A stretch of 64,000 nt of DNA from the NCBI RefSeq assembly GCF_963675165.1, contig NC_087383.1, forward strand, positions 4,122,979-4,186,978. Reading direction: 5' to 3'. Under the pieces are notes generated by a model that saw only the letters and a list, made by a program, of their open reading frames with translations, was not told the origin of the DNA and searched no databases. Below are positions 11,670-23,967 of this stretch, piece by piece. Source of the DNA: Halichondria panicea. Taxonomy: Eukaryota > Porifera > Demospongiae > Suberitida > Halichondriidae. Each line of letters starts with the position of its first letter. Position 1 is the first letter of the stretch. The translations under genes and the position numbers were made by a program.

Positions 11670-12435
11670 GCATGCACCAGCTTGGTATCACCTGCAGAGC
11701 TCAGTATAATTATTTATGGGCTTCTTCTGCATGGTATCACTGCATGTATATAGTATACTAACACGGTCGTCTAGATCAGTTCTACTATATAGACTGTGTA
11801 TTATAGTGCAGCAGTCGGTATTAATATCCTCCACGTCTATAATACTTACATTATAGGTATTTTGGTAGATCTAATAATTTCCTATAGTGTATGGATTTTG
11901 TGTAATTCTATAGATTCCTACACTGCACGGGAAATTTTGCACTATCTTTTGTTAAGTATATACGTTTGCAGGAAACACGAAATATATTTCTCAGGAAAGG
12001 TGCAGATTTTTAAGCCTGCATGCACTGTAGCAGGAAATGTAAGGCATGTCATTGTGCTTACATCACATGTCAGTATAATTATAGTCAAATTTGCTCAGTC
12101 ATAATTATATAACATCACATTTTTGATTGAAGTAAACATTATACAATCCCAAGTTTGATACTGTCAAGTCCATAATAATTATAAGATACGTTTGTGTCTC
12201 TACAATCCCTATATATACATGACTGTATGTGTGTTTTAGACTAGATTATCGTGAAAAGAGAAAGAAAACATGAAAATGTTGAATTAGTTATTTATGAAAG
12301 CTATATAATCTAATCTAAAGTTGACCTGTTACAAAGCTGTAGTGGGGAATTATCAGGCCCTTTAGTATATATCTATATAACACCTACAGACTAGCTAGTT
12401 GTGACAAAATAATTATATAGTAGTATACACAAGCA
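11670..12435. other. AT-rich stretch upstream of the membrane gene
   Basis: No gene, element or repeat is recognised. TATATA-rich DNA lies just 5' of the ATG at 12436 and may contain the promoter. Confidence 0.4.
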
Positions 12436-15400
12436 ATGGCTAGCCTACTTCTTTTTGCCGTCATTTTTAGCCTTTACTTTGGTCCCTCGTTCACCACTAA
12501 CAAAGACTGGAACTATCTGAATGTTCCTTGCAATGAAGGAAATGTATCCTTTGAAGCATTGAGAACTGTAACTAGCAAGACAGATATACACCTGGATCAC
12601 TGTACATTTAATCTGAGGTCCCTACTAAATATTTCAGACATAAACGACCTTCGTATTATTGGCAGTGGTGATGGAACAGTGATTAACTGTACAAGTGGCA
12701 ATGCTGGTCTATTGTTCACAAGGATTACTAACCTTTTGTTAGAGAGTTTGATTATACGCAATTGTGGAGTAAAAGTGCATGGTGATGATGGGTTGCAACT
12801 TGCTAGCGTTCAAATCGTGGAAGGTAAAAAAGTAACCATCATGAATGTGACTATAGAAAATGGTACAGGAACTGGTTTATCTCTTGTCAACATTAAGGGT
12901 GCTGTGATGGTTGAGAATTGCATATTTCGCCACAATCTATATTATGTAGATCGAATGTATCGTGCTGGGAATACTATATATAATGACTTTACCCAAAGAG
13001 GTGGAGGTATGCAAATAATTCTTGGAAGCCAAATTATTAAAAAACACTGCAATAGTACATATAGCATTCAAGGGTGCCAGTTTTTGTACAATTATGCTTC
13101 CAGTGGGGGAGGTCTATTTGTTATGATTTCTCATGCAAATAACAATTGTGTTATTATTGAAAATAGTACCTTTACTGAGAATAGATGCCAAAATGGTGGA
13201 GGCGGAGTACAGTTTGGCTATGCAGTTCCTCGTCATCGTTTCTCACAAAAAGTAAAAGCAAACTTAATTATATTCCAAAACTGTATGTTTAAAGGCAATG
13301 CAGCTGGGTATGGTGGAGGAGCATCAATATTCTCTTCTTTGCATTTGAAAAACATGATTAAGCTGGAAGATTGTTTATGGACTAGAAATACCGCCACTAA
13401 ACATGGAATGGCCCTTGATATTGCTACTGCTCCTTGGGAGACATATAATAGGGCTGATGATTTTCCTAATCTTACACCTACGTTCAGATGTTGTAGTTTT
13501 ACAAACCATACTCATTCTGCTTTTCTCAGCAGCCCGAAAAGTGTTTTCACCGTAACAAGATACCAGGTAACTTTTGAGGGGGAAATACTTTTTGAAAGAA
13601 ATAATGGTACTGCAATTGAGGCCACATCAGCTGAACTGAATTTTGCTAAACAATCAAATGTTAAATTTATTAACAATCAAGGAATCGACGGTGGGGCATT
13701 GAGATTGAAAGGAGTATCCATGATGATTGTTCAGAAGTATTCTACGATTTTGTTTTGGAAAAATAGGGCTGTGAAAAGTGGAGGTGCCATATACGTTGAT
13801 TCTTCTGACAGACTTTCTGAGCCTTTTTGTTTTATTAAGACCAAAAGCATCAAAAACCAAACTTTCTTCATATTCAAAGATAATACAGCAGGTTTTGAAA
13901 ATTCTCGACAAAGAGGTGACTCAATATATGCTTCATCTATTTTGCCCTGTCTTGAAAGATGTTCACATGATTTTCTATATAACGTGTCAGTGCCAGAAGC
14001 GTTAGAATGCATGGGTAACTTCGTATTTGAGGCAGTAAGTTCTAGACGACAGCTTATCTCTGCACCACATCATTTTTCAAGAATTGATTTAGCGAGTGAG
14101 CAAGATTCAATGTGTATGTTGTTTATGGTGAATGAAACAATTTACTCAAACCAGAATTACGTTGTGATGAATGTCGAGGACTGTATTGATATGCACGGAT
14201 GTTTGAAAGCCATACCTGGCAAAACTACCAAGATACCTCTTAAACTAGTGGATGAACTTTGTGGAGAAGTTATTTTTCATATATCAGTAGAAGTGTTGAA
14301 TTCAAACAATGGAAGTATATTTATTGATTCAACACACTCAATAATTACCAACAATTTTATCACAATATATGGAAATCCAAATGACTTCGGCACTTTACAG
14401 TTTTCTGCTCCTGGAGTATCTTGTGTCAAACTGTCTGTCAAATTAGATGATTGCCCCCCTGGTTATATACATGATAATATCAGTAAGAGTTGTGTGTGTT
14501 CTTCGGCTACACTATTAAGCTATGATGGAATTGAGAAGTGCAGCGAAACTAACTTCACAGCGTACGTACATCATGGGTATTGGTTGGGATACACCATTAA
14601 TAAGACTAAGACACAACAGGACCGCTTAGCTTCTGCGATATGCCCCAAAGGTTTTTGCATCACTACATTTTCCTCAGCTGAACACCCACTAACAAATGTA
14701 TCTTTGGACGATTTGAGCCCATACATATGTAACGAAAAAAGAAAAGGCATTATTTGTGGCAGTTGCAAAAAACATAACTCTGCATATTATCGCTCTTCTT
14801 CATTCTCATGCAAACCCAATAATTTGTGCTACCTGGGATGGTTATTCTACATTCTGTCCGAGATAATTCCGGTAACTGTTTTGTTCTTTATTGTCATTTA
14901 CTTCAACTTGTCATTCACATCTGGTGCCTTGAATGGTGTTATTTTCTTCATGCAAATAATAGATACTTTTAAAATCGATGGTGAAAACTTTATACAATTC
15001 ACTAAAGAAGTAAAACAACTGGCACGGATTCACAAGCTTGTTTATCGTGTATTTCTACTCAAATTTGTTGCTCTTGAAGAAGCTTCGTTTTGCCTTTGGG
15101 AAGGTGCTACTGCCCTTGACATGCTAGCGTTTAGGTATGTCACTATCGTGTACAGCTTGTTTCTAGTAATTGTTGCCGTCATCTTTCTAAAGAAATGTAC
15201 ATTCCGACTTCGCTGTTATCAGGTATCGAAACATTTAAAAAACGAACAGCTAAACTTGAAGCATTCCATACTTAATGGACTGTCAGCATTTCTGGTGATG
15301 AGTTACTCTGAATGCACACGAGTGTCTCTGATGATTCTAACTACTGGAACACTGACCGTTGGACCTACAACTAAACAAAAGTTTGAGCCTGTCGTCTTCT

Positions 15401-16131
15401 ATAATGGAGAGTATTCCTTCATGGGTAAAGAACATTTGAAGTATGCGTTGCCAGCCCTTTTCTTCCTTTTTACGATTGTAGTTGTACCTCCAATACTTTT
15501 GATTGTCTACCCACTGTGTTACAAACTGTTCGCTTTGCTGAGGATAAACGAATCAAAGTGTGTCCAAATTACATGTAAGGTCATTCCCTTAGAGAAAATC
15601 AAGCCGATGTTCGATTCCATTCAGGGTGCATTCAAGGACCAATACCGTTTCTTTGCTGGGCTGTATTTCGTTTATCGACTCGGTGCTTCTCTTACCTTTT
15701 CGTTCCCAAGTGCTTTGAAAACATATTACACTGCAACTGGTGCTCAGTTGATATTCATGTTGATGGTACATGCAGTGTGTTGTCCTTACCGACAAAAGTG
15801 GCACAACGTTTTGGATGCCCTCTTGTTCTCAATCCTAGCCATGATCAATGCAATATCGTTCTTCAATTATAAACGTAATCAATCGGATGTAACGTATTTA
15901 GCAGGAGTTCAATGCATACTAATTTTGCTTCCATTGGTATATTTGGTCATATATACCACATACAACATCTATTTGAAGATTAAGACTGCCATGGCCTCAT
16001 GCTCAAAAAGAAACGATACAGAAGACGAAGATCACGATTTAAATGGGATTTTAGATATAGTGGATGCAAGAATTATCGAACAAGAAGATGTTGGGGAAAC
16101 AAATGATTACATGTTACTGAAAGCGAAGTAG
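12436..16131 (+). CDS. Large beta-helix ectodomain protein with multi-pass membrane C-terminus
   Basis: One intronless frame of 1231 codons. Residues 1-20 are a signal peptide (MASLLLFAVIFSLYFG). Residues about 40-500 show the repeating pattern of a right-handed parallel beta helix: NxTF/CxF rungs, glycine-rich turns such as GGGLFV and GGGG, and many NxS/T sites. A cysteine-rich linker follows (about 690-800; CPKGFC, ICGSCKK). From about residue 800 to 1165 there are roughly eight or nine hydrophobic membrane segments. The last 60 residues are charged and cytosolic (DTEDEDHD). I infer a cell-surface receptor- or channel-like protein. Similar beta-helix/multi-pass proteins occur in many copies in sponge genomes as I recall, but no function is assigned. 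Two dead fragments of the same gene lie just upstream, so this is a multiplied family. Lack of introns could mean a retrocopy origin. Confidence 0.8.
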   Translation: MASLLLFAVIFSLYFGPSFTTNKDWNYLNVPCNEGNVSFEALRTVTSKTDIHLDHCTFNLRSLLNISDINDLRIIGSGDGTVINCTSGNAGLLFTRITNLLLESLIIRNCGVKVHGDDGLQLASVQIVEGKKVTIMNVTIENGTGTGLSLVNIKGAVMVENCIFRHNLYYVDRMYRAGNTIYNDFTQRGGGMQIILGSQIIKKHCNSTYSIQGCQFLYNYASSGGGLFVMISHANNNCVIIENSTFTENRCQNGGGGVQFGYAVPRHRFSQKVKANLIIFQNCMFKGNAAGYGGGASIFSSLHLKNMIKLEDCLWTRNTATKHGMALDIATAPWETYNRADDFPNLTPTFRCCSFTNHTHSAFLSSPKSVFTVTRYQVTFEGEILFERNNGTAIEATSAELNFAKQSNVKFINNQGIDGGALRLKGVSMMIVQKYSTILFWKNRAVKSGGAIYVDSSDRLSEPFCFIKTKSIKNQTFFIFKDNTAGFENSRQRGDSIYASSILPCLERCSHDFLYNVSVPEALECMGNFVFEAVSSRRQLISAPHHFSRIDLASEQDSMCMLFMVNETIYSNQNYVVMNVEDCIDMHGCLKAIPGKTTKIPLKLVDELCGEVIFHISVEVLNSNNGSIFIDSTHSIITNNFITIYGNPNDFGTLQFSAPGVSCVKLSVKLDDCPPGYIHDNISKSCVCSSATLLSYDGIEKCSETNFTAYVHHGYWLGYTINKTKTQQDRLASAICPKGFCITTFSSAEHPLTNVSLDDLSPYICNEKRKGIICGSCKKHNSAYYRSSSFSCKPNNLCYLGWLFYILSEIIPVTVLFFIVIYFNLSFTSGALNGVIFFMQIIDTFKIDGENFIQFTKEVKQLARIHKLVYRVFLLKFVALEEASFCLWEGATALDMLAFRYVTIVYSLFLVIVAVIFLKKCTFRLRCYQVSKHLKNEQLNLKHSILNGLSAFLVMSYSECTRVSLMILTTGTLTVGPTTKQKFEPVVFYNGEYSFMGKEHLKYALPALFFLFTIVVVPPILLIVYPLCYKLFALLRINESKCVQITCKVIPLEKIKPMFDSIQGAFKDQYRFFAGLYFVYRLGASLTFSFPSALKTYYTATGAQLIFMLMVHAVCCPYRQKWHNVLDALLFSILAMINAISFFNYKRNQSDVTYLAGVQCILILLPLVYLVIYTTYNIYLKIKTAMASCSKRNDTEDEDHDLNGILDIVDARIIEQEDVGETNDYMLLKAK

Positions 16132-17075
16132 GAAAGTGTCAACAATTAATATTCTCACGCAGTATATATATAATTATACATAATAATAATGCATAATTAT
16201 AATTATTACGCATACATTATACACATACAATCACTACAATCACTGTATTTGTGCTTCACATGCAGTAAAATTCGTAAAAATTATGTCATCACAATGCACA
16301 TGTCTCTTCATACAATATTGAATGTTAGCTATACATTTCTAAATCTGCTAGTCTAGTCTGTTTTAATTATATTCTGTGACAGTATTGCACCCTAGCTAAG
16401 CGGAGAATAGAAATGAACAACAAAACTTGGAGAGAAAGTTGCAATAAATTGAAAACATTACTACAATTCCTTAAATGCAGCGATAATGTTCCAATTGTGG
16501 TATTGGGAAGCAAAAAGTAGAAATGTGAATGGAATATTCAGTATTCGAATCACGAAGAACAATAATTATTATTAGGGGATCAAGAGAATGACTCCATTGA
16601 CATAATTATAGTTTTTTGGTATCTTGTTACTGCATACGTGTAGCTATATATATAGAGGGTGTGCATGTGGCCGTTTGGATCAGCTGGAAAAACAAGCATA
16701 ATTATGATTTGGTGAATGTAAATATGAGCCACATGCTTGTGATAATTATATACAACAAATGATTATGCCTATATAAACATGCATGCATGCATGTGTGAGG
16801 AAGACTTGAAATTTCATTTGGAAATAGCTATAATAGCATGCAGTATACATGTAGCCTCCGAGTTGTCTTTTTAAATAACGCTATAGGTCGCCAACTAGGC
16901 ATTTTGCAAGAACAACACACTTATTAGTTAAAGTTACTTCACTTCATGATGAATGTATTGCTGGATATTCTTGACAAATTTTATAGTGTGTCAATTTTTT
17001 ATTGGACTATAGCTACAGGATCATCAGGGTCTATGTATGCCAATAACTGTGCCCCCCCTCCCTTTTTACACACAG
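16132..17075. other. AT-rich intergenic DNA
   Basis: No gene recognised. It has many TATAATTATA-type palindromes and a (GCAT)n run near 16781. Confidence 0.5.
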
Positions 17076-18040
17076 GCCTCACCACTGTCACCAGGTGTTC
17101 GCTTCATGGGTGAGGGTTACAGACACTTTACCGTGGCTCAGCGAGTGGAGGAAATGGCTATTGAATTCAGAACATCTCAACTCCTACAAGTCAACACTCA
17201 GGTATAATGTAATGTGGTTCACATTAAGCAACTATTATATAATTATAGAGAGTTCATATTTATCTTATTGCTGTGTTAATTCTGTTCCTGTGACTATACT
17301 TTGAGTTGTCATGATAACCTCAACTGCAAGTATAGTACAATAATTATTATTATAGCTCTTATATAATTGTAATTATGGTGTCCTTCATTAATTTCCTGCA
17401 ACCTCCATTCGCTCAGTATCTATATCACACTCGAGTGAGGCTGGACTTGGTTCCTACACTTTTGTGTCTGCCACGCCAATCGATGGCACACCGTCGTCAT
17501 AGCAAAATGAGTATAGTTATAAATATAACTTATATGCCTGGCTATCACAGTACATTTGCATCGTTTCTGCAGCTGCTGTATATACATTTTGCAAGTACGT
17601 ACCATCATCCAAAGCTATTATATACACTTGCATTTCCAAATACACACGTATACCACCTAGTGCAGGTGGGAACATGCATCTCCCACTGATTATAGTGCAC
17701 TCTCCAGCTCAACACTGACTGTGGACGATGAGGCCATAAACCCCCTGGTCTCAGGAGGATCCCCACAGGCCTCCTGGTGGGCGGGTCACCTGATCAGACC
17801 AGTGCCGTGGTGGGAGAGAGTTTGAGAGGATGTGTGAGGAACTTGCAATATTTATAACGGATAGTGAGGAATACTATAGCTTACTCTAGAACAACCATGC
17901 ACCCACCATTTGAACTTACCCTAATGAAACCTCTAATTTATAACGAACATCTTATACATATAATTGTAGTGCAAGTTGCCTCGAGTCTTACAATAACGTT
18001 GCCACTTTCAACACTGACTCATACCTCCAATTATGTAAGT

Positions 18041-18214
18041 TACGGTGGCCGAGAAGGGTCATTAGAAACAACCGCACGCGCTTTATGTACCTACCGCGAG
18101 CATTTATATTTAAGCGCGTGCGGTCAATGGAAACTCTACGCTCGCTTAGAATTGAAGCGTGCGCGGTTCATTGTGGCGGTAGGCGGAGGCGAGTGGCCCG
18201 TTTTGGCCACCGTA
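18041..18214. mobile_element. GC-rich MITE, 174 bp, GTAAGT duplication
   Basis: Ends TACGGTGGCC and GGCCACCGTA are inverted, flanked by GTAAGT on both sides (18035-18040, 18215-18220). The inside is rich in GCGCGTGCGG-type motifs, unlike the AT-rich surroundings. It sits in a laminin-G intron. The duplicated GTAAGT is itself a consensus splice donor. Confidence 0.75.
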
Positions 18215-19670
18215 GTAAGTCTCCTTTTTTTTAGCTCATCCATACATGCATTGTTGAGGTTTTATACCAAATGCTTATTGTGTGTTGTCTTTGCAGTGGA
18301 CAACTTTGATGGTGGAATCAGCTTCTCGTTCTCGCTGCCTTTCCGTACCATTTCCTGTTCCGGACTACTCCTCTACTCCCACATCGCTCTCGAACTACTC
18401 AATGGAACAGTGAGTCCACATGCAGTCATTTCAGCATATATTATAGTAGCTTAGGTGTTGACCTCAAATTAAAGTTAGACTAAGTCTAGTCTGCAAAAAG
18501 AACAATAAAAAATCGCTGCATTACGCTTTTTCTTTTACTAGCTATTTAATTTCGTGTGTGTATTATTATAGGTGCAGTTTGTGTTTGACAATGGTCCCAT
18601 GGAGGCGGTGGTGGAGTACACGCCCCTAGCCCTGCCCACCTGTGTGATAACGAGTGGCATACCCTCTGTGCTGAGAAGGATGGTGTGAGAGGTGTGCTAA
18701 TCGTGGACGAGGGGGACCCTGTCAGTGTCTCCGCCTGCTCCCCCCACCCCAGCTTCAGGGCCGTTAACATCAACGACCCCCTCTATGTTGGGGGTATGGC
18801 TGGTGAGGGCTCATTGATTGCCACTACTGTCATTGTATACTTAAAAAAACGAATGTTTATTGCACAATTAATATGAAGAGCTATAATTATCTGTTATAAT
18901 AATTACAATAGCTATTTAAACCATTTGCTGTATCATTTGCGGACAAAAAAATCAGCATATCAATTTTGTGAACAGGAAAAATTATCACAATTAAAAAAAA
19001 GTATTACATCTATCTACAATCAAGCTGTGTATGTACCAGTCTCTGCCAACTATCTCCAAACTACCCTAGACTGTCTCAGATTTAGTTCTATCACCCCTGT
19101 CCCAAAAAGAAACTTGCTATTCACCTCATATATCCCTGATTTTCAACCTTGCTGCTCTTGAGCGGGTTTATTAAGCTCCAATAAAGCTTGGGCAAGCCTT
19201 AAAGGCTTCAACTACTGCTAAATAATAGTAAATCCTGAGCAGAATCAGCTTTGAACAAGAAAAGTTCTAGAAAACTAATAGATTATGAATGACAGTCCAA
19301 CAAGTGGGCGGGGCTCACTTACTAGACACACTATAACTACTAGTGCAGCCACATCCAGAACTGTGCAGTGATGCTACTGCATGCTGGTCTATCTGGGACA
19401 CCACAGTACTCACATCTTCCATGTAGGAAAACTTGTATTCATTGTTGTTTTTGCACTGAAAATCAGATTCACGCTATTAATTGTTGTCTCAGAGTCTGCA
19501 TGGGCTTAAATTATTGTGAATAAATGTGCCTCCTTCAATGGCAGCAGGGCTGTAACAGGCCCATATTTTTTTTCCTAAATCGGGAAGTTGGCACCAGTCC
19601 TATGCATTCTTTTAGACATTACTAACTTTCATGCTTTAGAAGTCCAAAGGCTGCTTGTAGTATCCACATC

Positions 19671-19706
<36 letters not shown>
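19671..19706. repeat. (TTA)n microsatellite
   Basis: About twelve perfect TTA units upstream of the LINE tail. Confidence 0.95.
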
Positions 19707-19709
<3 letters not shown>

Positions 19710-19844
19710 TTTCAGTAAGTGCTGAACAAAAATGAATAAAGAACTGAGTATACTAGTAAGGAATAGAGCACACTGCCAGTCTTTGACTTCTTAAAAGTCT
19801 AGCTGGAGTACGTACTATACTACAAATAAGGATTTTTAATTAAA

Positions 19845-20195
19845 TTAAATAATACAATTGAAGCAAGGGCAAATCACATGATAAGTACATAGTTTGTCTG
19901 GGTCAAAATTTGTATTGAAATAATCCCAGACGAAATTGAAGAGGAGTCTCTCTATTCTCCGGTACGGCATTTCCAGATCCAGGCTTGGCATTGCATTCCA
20001 AAGGCATACTACTCTATTGAAGTAATAGTGTCGTGTTTTGTTCAATCTGGTGAAATTGTGTGACAGTTTTAGGTTGCTACCGAGCCTGGTTGATGTAGTG
20101 ACAAAGTGAACATGGTCGCGTATGTTGAAATTATCTTGGGGCTGCTTTAGGTGTTTGACTAGGAACATGATATCCCCAGCTCCAGCCAGTGAGAG
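19845..20195 (-). mobile_element. Non-LTR retrotransposon (LINE) ORF2 3' end, truncated
   Basis: The minus-strand frame 20168-19845 reads FNIRDHVHFVTTSTR, YYFNRVVCLWNAMPSLDLEM and DKLCTYHVICPCFNC. This is the typical C-terminus of CR1/L2-like LINE reverse-transcriptase proteins (fixed pattern FNRVVxLWNxLP, then a CTYHxxCPCxxC end). The rest of the element is missing. It is 5'-truncated as usual for LINEs. Confidence 0.85.
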
Positions 20196-20440
20196 TTTTA
20201 TTAGCCCTAGGGCTTGAGGGCTTCTAAGTCATGTAGAAACTAAACAGTGTCTAAGAATTTTATATCATAGTGTCTAGATGGATTTGCTCCTAGCCATGAA
20301 TTGTTATCTAATCTTTGCTACATGATTGTAAGTGTTTCTCTATAAGTGAAGTACATGCATGATTGTCTAGTACACAATTTTCTAAATTGGATAGAACACT
20401 TCCTCTAACTAATCAAATTGCACTATTTATGGCTATATAA
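20195..20440. repeat. Dispersed repeat, relative at about 43215-43470
   Basis: Shares AAACAGTGTCTAAG, ATCATAG, TAATCTTTGCTA and GGATAGAACACTTCCT in the same order with 43215-43470. The type is not known. Confidence 0.7.
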
Positions 20441-20505
20441 GAACATGCTCTAACATTACATAGATAGTTTGTCTTCTAAACCTAATAGTATATAGATCTG
20501 CAACA

Positions 20506-23029
20506 ATGTCCCTACTTCCATCTATAGGTGAAATATCTCAACAGCACAAACGTCGAAAATTACAGACCTCATCCCTTCTCTCTTCTTACGAATCACTGGC
20601 TTCAATCGACCTCAACACATGGAGCACACTCAATAAGTTGAGCAGAGAAGTGAAAGAATCTTGGTTGGTAGCTAAGTTTGGGTTTGTACTTGTGAATGAG
20701 GTGTGCCTTTTACTGCGTTCTATCTCTGGCAAATGTTACTGATTCCGAAAAAAAAAATATCTTGTGTAACTGTGACCTCTCTCTACCTGGTGTCCAACAG
20801 GAAAGTATAGAAATGGTGGCTGAATTTGTCGATAACCACTGCCCACACCTTGTACGATTTACTCCGAATAACTACCCTCCATTGTTGACTCCACCCACAA
20901 ACACCTGTTTTGACTGTGACCGACCATTGGTGTCTAATCATTCTTGCCATGTGAGTTTTTTATTGGCTAAACTATTATTTTTATCCTAAACAATATTTTC
21001 AGATAAAGTGTTACTCTCTGAATGGTTTTGTCAGAGGAAGAAAGTGTACGCTAAGGTGTAAAGCTTGCAACATAACTTATAACTATGCTCACTTTGGAAA
21101 CAAGTCTGAGAATGGATTCCGTATGTACCCCCAAACTCAAACATATGTTGAAGTGTCTGACACCGTTTATTTTTCAAGGGATTTGTTGGAGTGGCAGTGT
21201 AGCCTTGCGTAAGTGAACAATGTTTAGTACTTATAGCAAAACTGTTTCATGAATAAATAATGTCCATCTCAACATAATTATTTGTCCTGTAGTAATCACT
21301 CTTGGGTTTCCTTTCAAGGGTTTGCTGAAAGTTACAATACTGCTTTAGAGATACCACCAGATGAAGGTATAAATAGAGAAGCAAATAATTTATGTCTATA
21401 GATAAATAATGGTGTTCAAGTACAGAGCTTAGTCCCTATATTGTTGGGGAAGCCTTCTATAATGGAGAAGTGGAGAATGAGTTGAGACGAGTCAATAAGA
21501 TCGACTATCGTTTCCATAAAGACAGTGAGAGAGAGGAGTGTATGGAAAGGATTGAAGAAGTAAGGCGGCAATCTATATACCACCACAAAGAAGACACGTG
21601 TACTGCTGAATGCAAGAAAAGAGGTAATTATAGTGCATGACTGTATAATTATTATTGAACCCAATAGGTTGTGGTCAACTGTGGGTTACAGATGGAATTT
21701 GGAAGACTGTTTTCCCACACTGCATGTTCAAAGTTGAGGTGATGGATGGCAACTTATTCATTTCCACAAACATTATAGTTACATTGTAATTTGTAATTTC
21801 AAAACCTTTGCAGCAAATCAGTGATGGAATTCCAGCTCTCAATTTACCTGATGTGTGTACAAACTCCCCAATTCGCAATAAGGCGTTTTGCGAGGAACAC
21901 TGTCTTTTGCTACAGAATGAAGCTCCTGATGTACCTATTGATCTGAGACAGTTTCTCAAATATTGTGGTGCTCAAGCAGTTGGTAATTTAAGATACAGTG
22001 GTACAATTATTTACTTACACGATTTAATTAGAAAATGAAGAGGAGTGTGAGGGTGACACTGATACTGTTGATGCAGTTGTGAACTCTATTAAAGTCAATA
22101 CAAACCAATTTGGAACATCTGCTACCACCTCACAAGGTATGTAATTATGTAGAATTCTCTATTACTTTTATTGAACTTTATCCTAGGTACTGCAGCTTTA
22201 ATTGAGAAGCATCCTGAACTAGTACGAAGTACTGTGTATGATGACCCTAATGAACGAGTTTGCAGGAAAGATACGGGTAAATCCAAACGGTTGAGGAAGT
22301 GGTCTAGAGGGCACCAATTTGTCATCAGAGGGGGTGGTCATATTGACACTTGGCAACCATTGTACAGGTACACGCCATGCATTCACATGACCCTTTTTTC
22401 CTGCATGTATACATTTTAGCATAATAGCTACATTATACTGAACTGTAATAGCTAGTGCCTATAATTATAAGTACTAACCCTCCACTGTTGACATGAATAG
22501 AAACTATGCATGTATAAAACAAATGCACTCTATATATAATTTATATATACCTATATATAGGTCTGAATCGCCATCACAAGTTTTCTTAATTTTGATTCAA
22601 TGGCTGCTGTCTCTAGCTAAGTCTCGTGGTGGTATTGGGAAGCCTATCTCATTGGCCTATGACAACATGTGCAATTTAGCAAAGCTGAAGGCTGCTCGTG
22701 CTCCTCTACCATTTACTCCGCCATTGGACCGTTTGTGGCTTGATGTCAACAAAATCATCGATGTGTTTCATTTTCAAAACCATGTGTCTCCAGATTGTAA
22801 ATTAAAGTTTTCTCCTGCTGAACTGAAGAGCGAGAATCCTGACTTCAATACACAGGCTGGGGAGCAGACATTTGTTTGGGTACATCGGTTTAGTCACATT
22901 CTGTGCTCAATGAACAAGGTTCACCACCTTTTTTATCTCCACCGAATGGTGTTAAGGCGAAACGAGTATACCAGCAAGTGCTATGCTAGAGGAAAAAAGC
23001 CAATTCTCCCAAAAGGAACTGCAAAGTAA
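20506..23029 (+). CDS. KDZ (Kyakuja-Dileera-Zisupton) type transposase
   Basis: Ten exons with matching phases: 20506-20700, 20801-20950, 21003-21208, 21293-21366, 21426-21623, 21668-21738, 21814-21982, 22032-22136, 22187-22367, 22561-23029. They sum to 1818 nt, 605 residues, with no stop. An N-terminal zinc cluster (CFDCDRPL...SCH, KCTLRCKACNITYNY) looks like the CxC cysteine cluster of KDZ proteins. The core has DGIWK (first D, exon 6), AYDNMCNL (second D, exon 10) and NTQAGEQTFVW (E), followed by FYLHRMVLRRN, which are the KDZ RNase-H-fold signatures. KDZ proteins cut and paste DNA. It is shorter than many KDZ transposases. A donor-like GTAACT overlaps the stop, and a KHLQCEKLLGLARGT frame lies at 23150-23275, so a further exon is possible. 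It sits in the laminin-G intron, 0.9 kb before the ATPase/PHD gene on the same strand. Confidence 0.82.
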
Positions 23030-23967
23030 CTGTTTTAGAAGTAAATTGTTTTGCATTGCTTATACATGTGAATGTGTTGAGATATACATGCAGTCACCTA
23101 ATTAGCAATTACTATCACTTTACTTTATATGATACCTATATACGACTAGAAAAACATTTGCAATGTGAAAAATTGCTAGGATTGGCCAGGGGAACCACAA
23201 AAAAGCGTGGAAACAAGAAATCCGACGAGAGCATAACTCCAATCCTTTACAACGTCAATCACATGTACTGGTAGTTTTCCCATGTTTTCCCAGCCAATAT
23301 GCCACGCAATTTTTACTCAGTGGTGTGATGACCAATCCCTATATATTTATTATACATCCATTTTGGAATGTGCGGGCATATAATCATGATGATTTGTGAT
23401 GAATTGATGTTCCTAATACATGCAGTGTTGAGCACAGGTACACACAGTCCATGCGTAGTAACATGCACGGACCGTACTGGTGACCTGCATGGAATGATTT
23501 GGTGGATGTTCAATGCGCATTGAGTGTCTAGTGTGGACAGGCCTTTAGTCAGTCAGACAACGAGCGGTGAAACGTCGAAATAGTGCAATTTTTAAAATGG
23601 CAATATTCATACGTTCATGGATTATGAAATGAGAGATACAAAGAGAGAAAAGGCTAAATAAACTATCTGTCCATTCAGTTTTGATGTGGCCTTTCCCTGC
23701 AGAGATAAAACAGTTTGAACATGAGTCAAAATAAGTGAAATATTGCTAAACACGGGCAAACCCACTGCCAATCCTATGTAAAACCTACTGATCTAAGTTG
23801 ATTGTAAATATTGGCTGTATTAAATATTGAAGTGGTGGGTGTAGATATGTTTGAGAAGGGCGGAGTTTACGACTCATGTGCATGACCGCTGTGCGCAGCA
23901 TCTAAAACAGTGTCTCTCTAGCACACTAGTACTGCAAGCTGCTTGTGCACATAGATCGATCAATTCA
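23030..23967. other. Spacer between KDZ gene and ATPase/PHD gene
   Basis: A possible extra transposase exon (KHLQCEKLLGLARGTTKKRG, about 23150-23275) lacks a phase-compatible donor. The next gene's first exon is open upstream to at least 23851, but without an ATG before 23968. Nothing else is recognised. Confidence 0.4.

Noticed and set aside
17864-18454. 196-codon + frame
   Set aside because: Composite of intron, a GC-rich MITE and one laminin-G exon; the exon is annotated separately.
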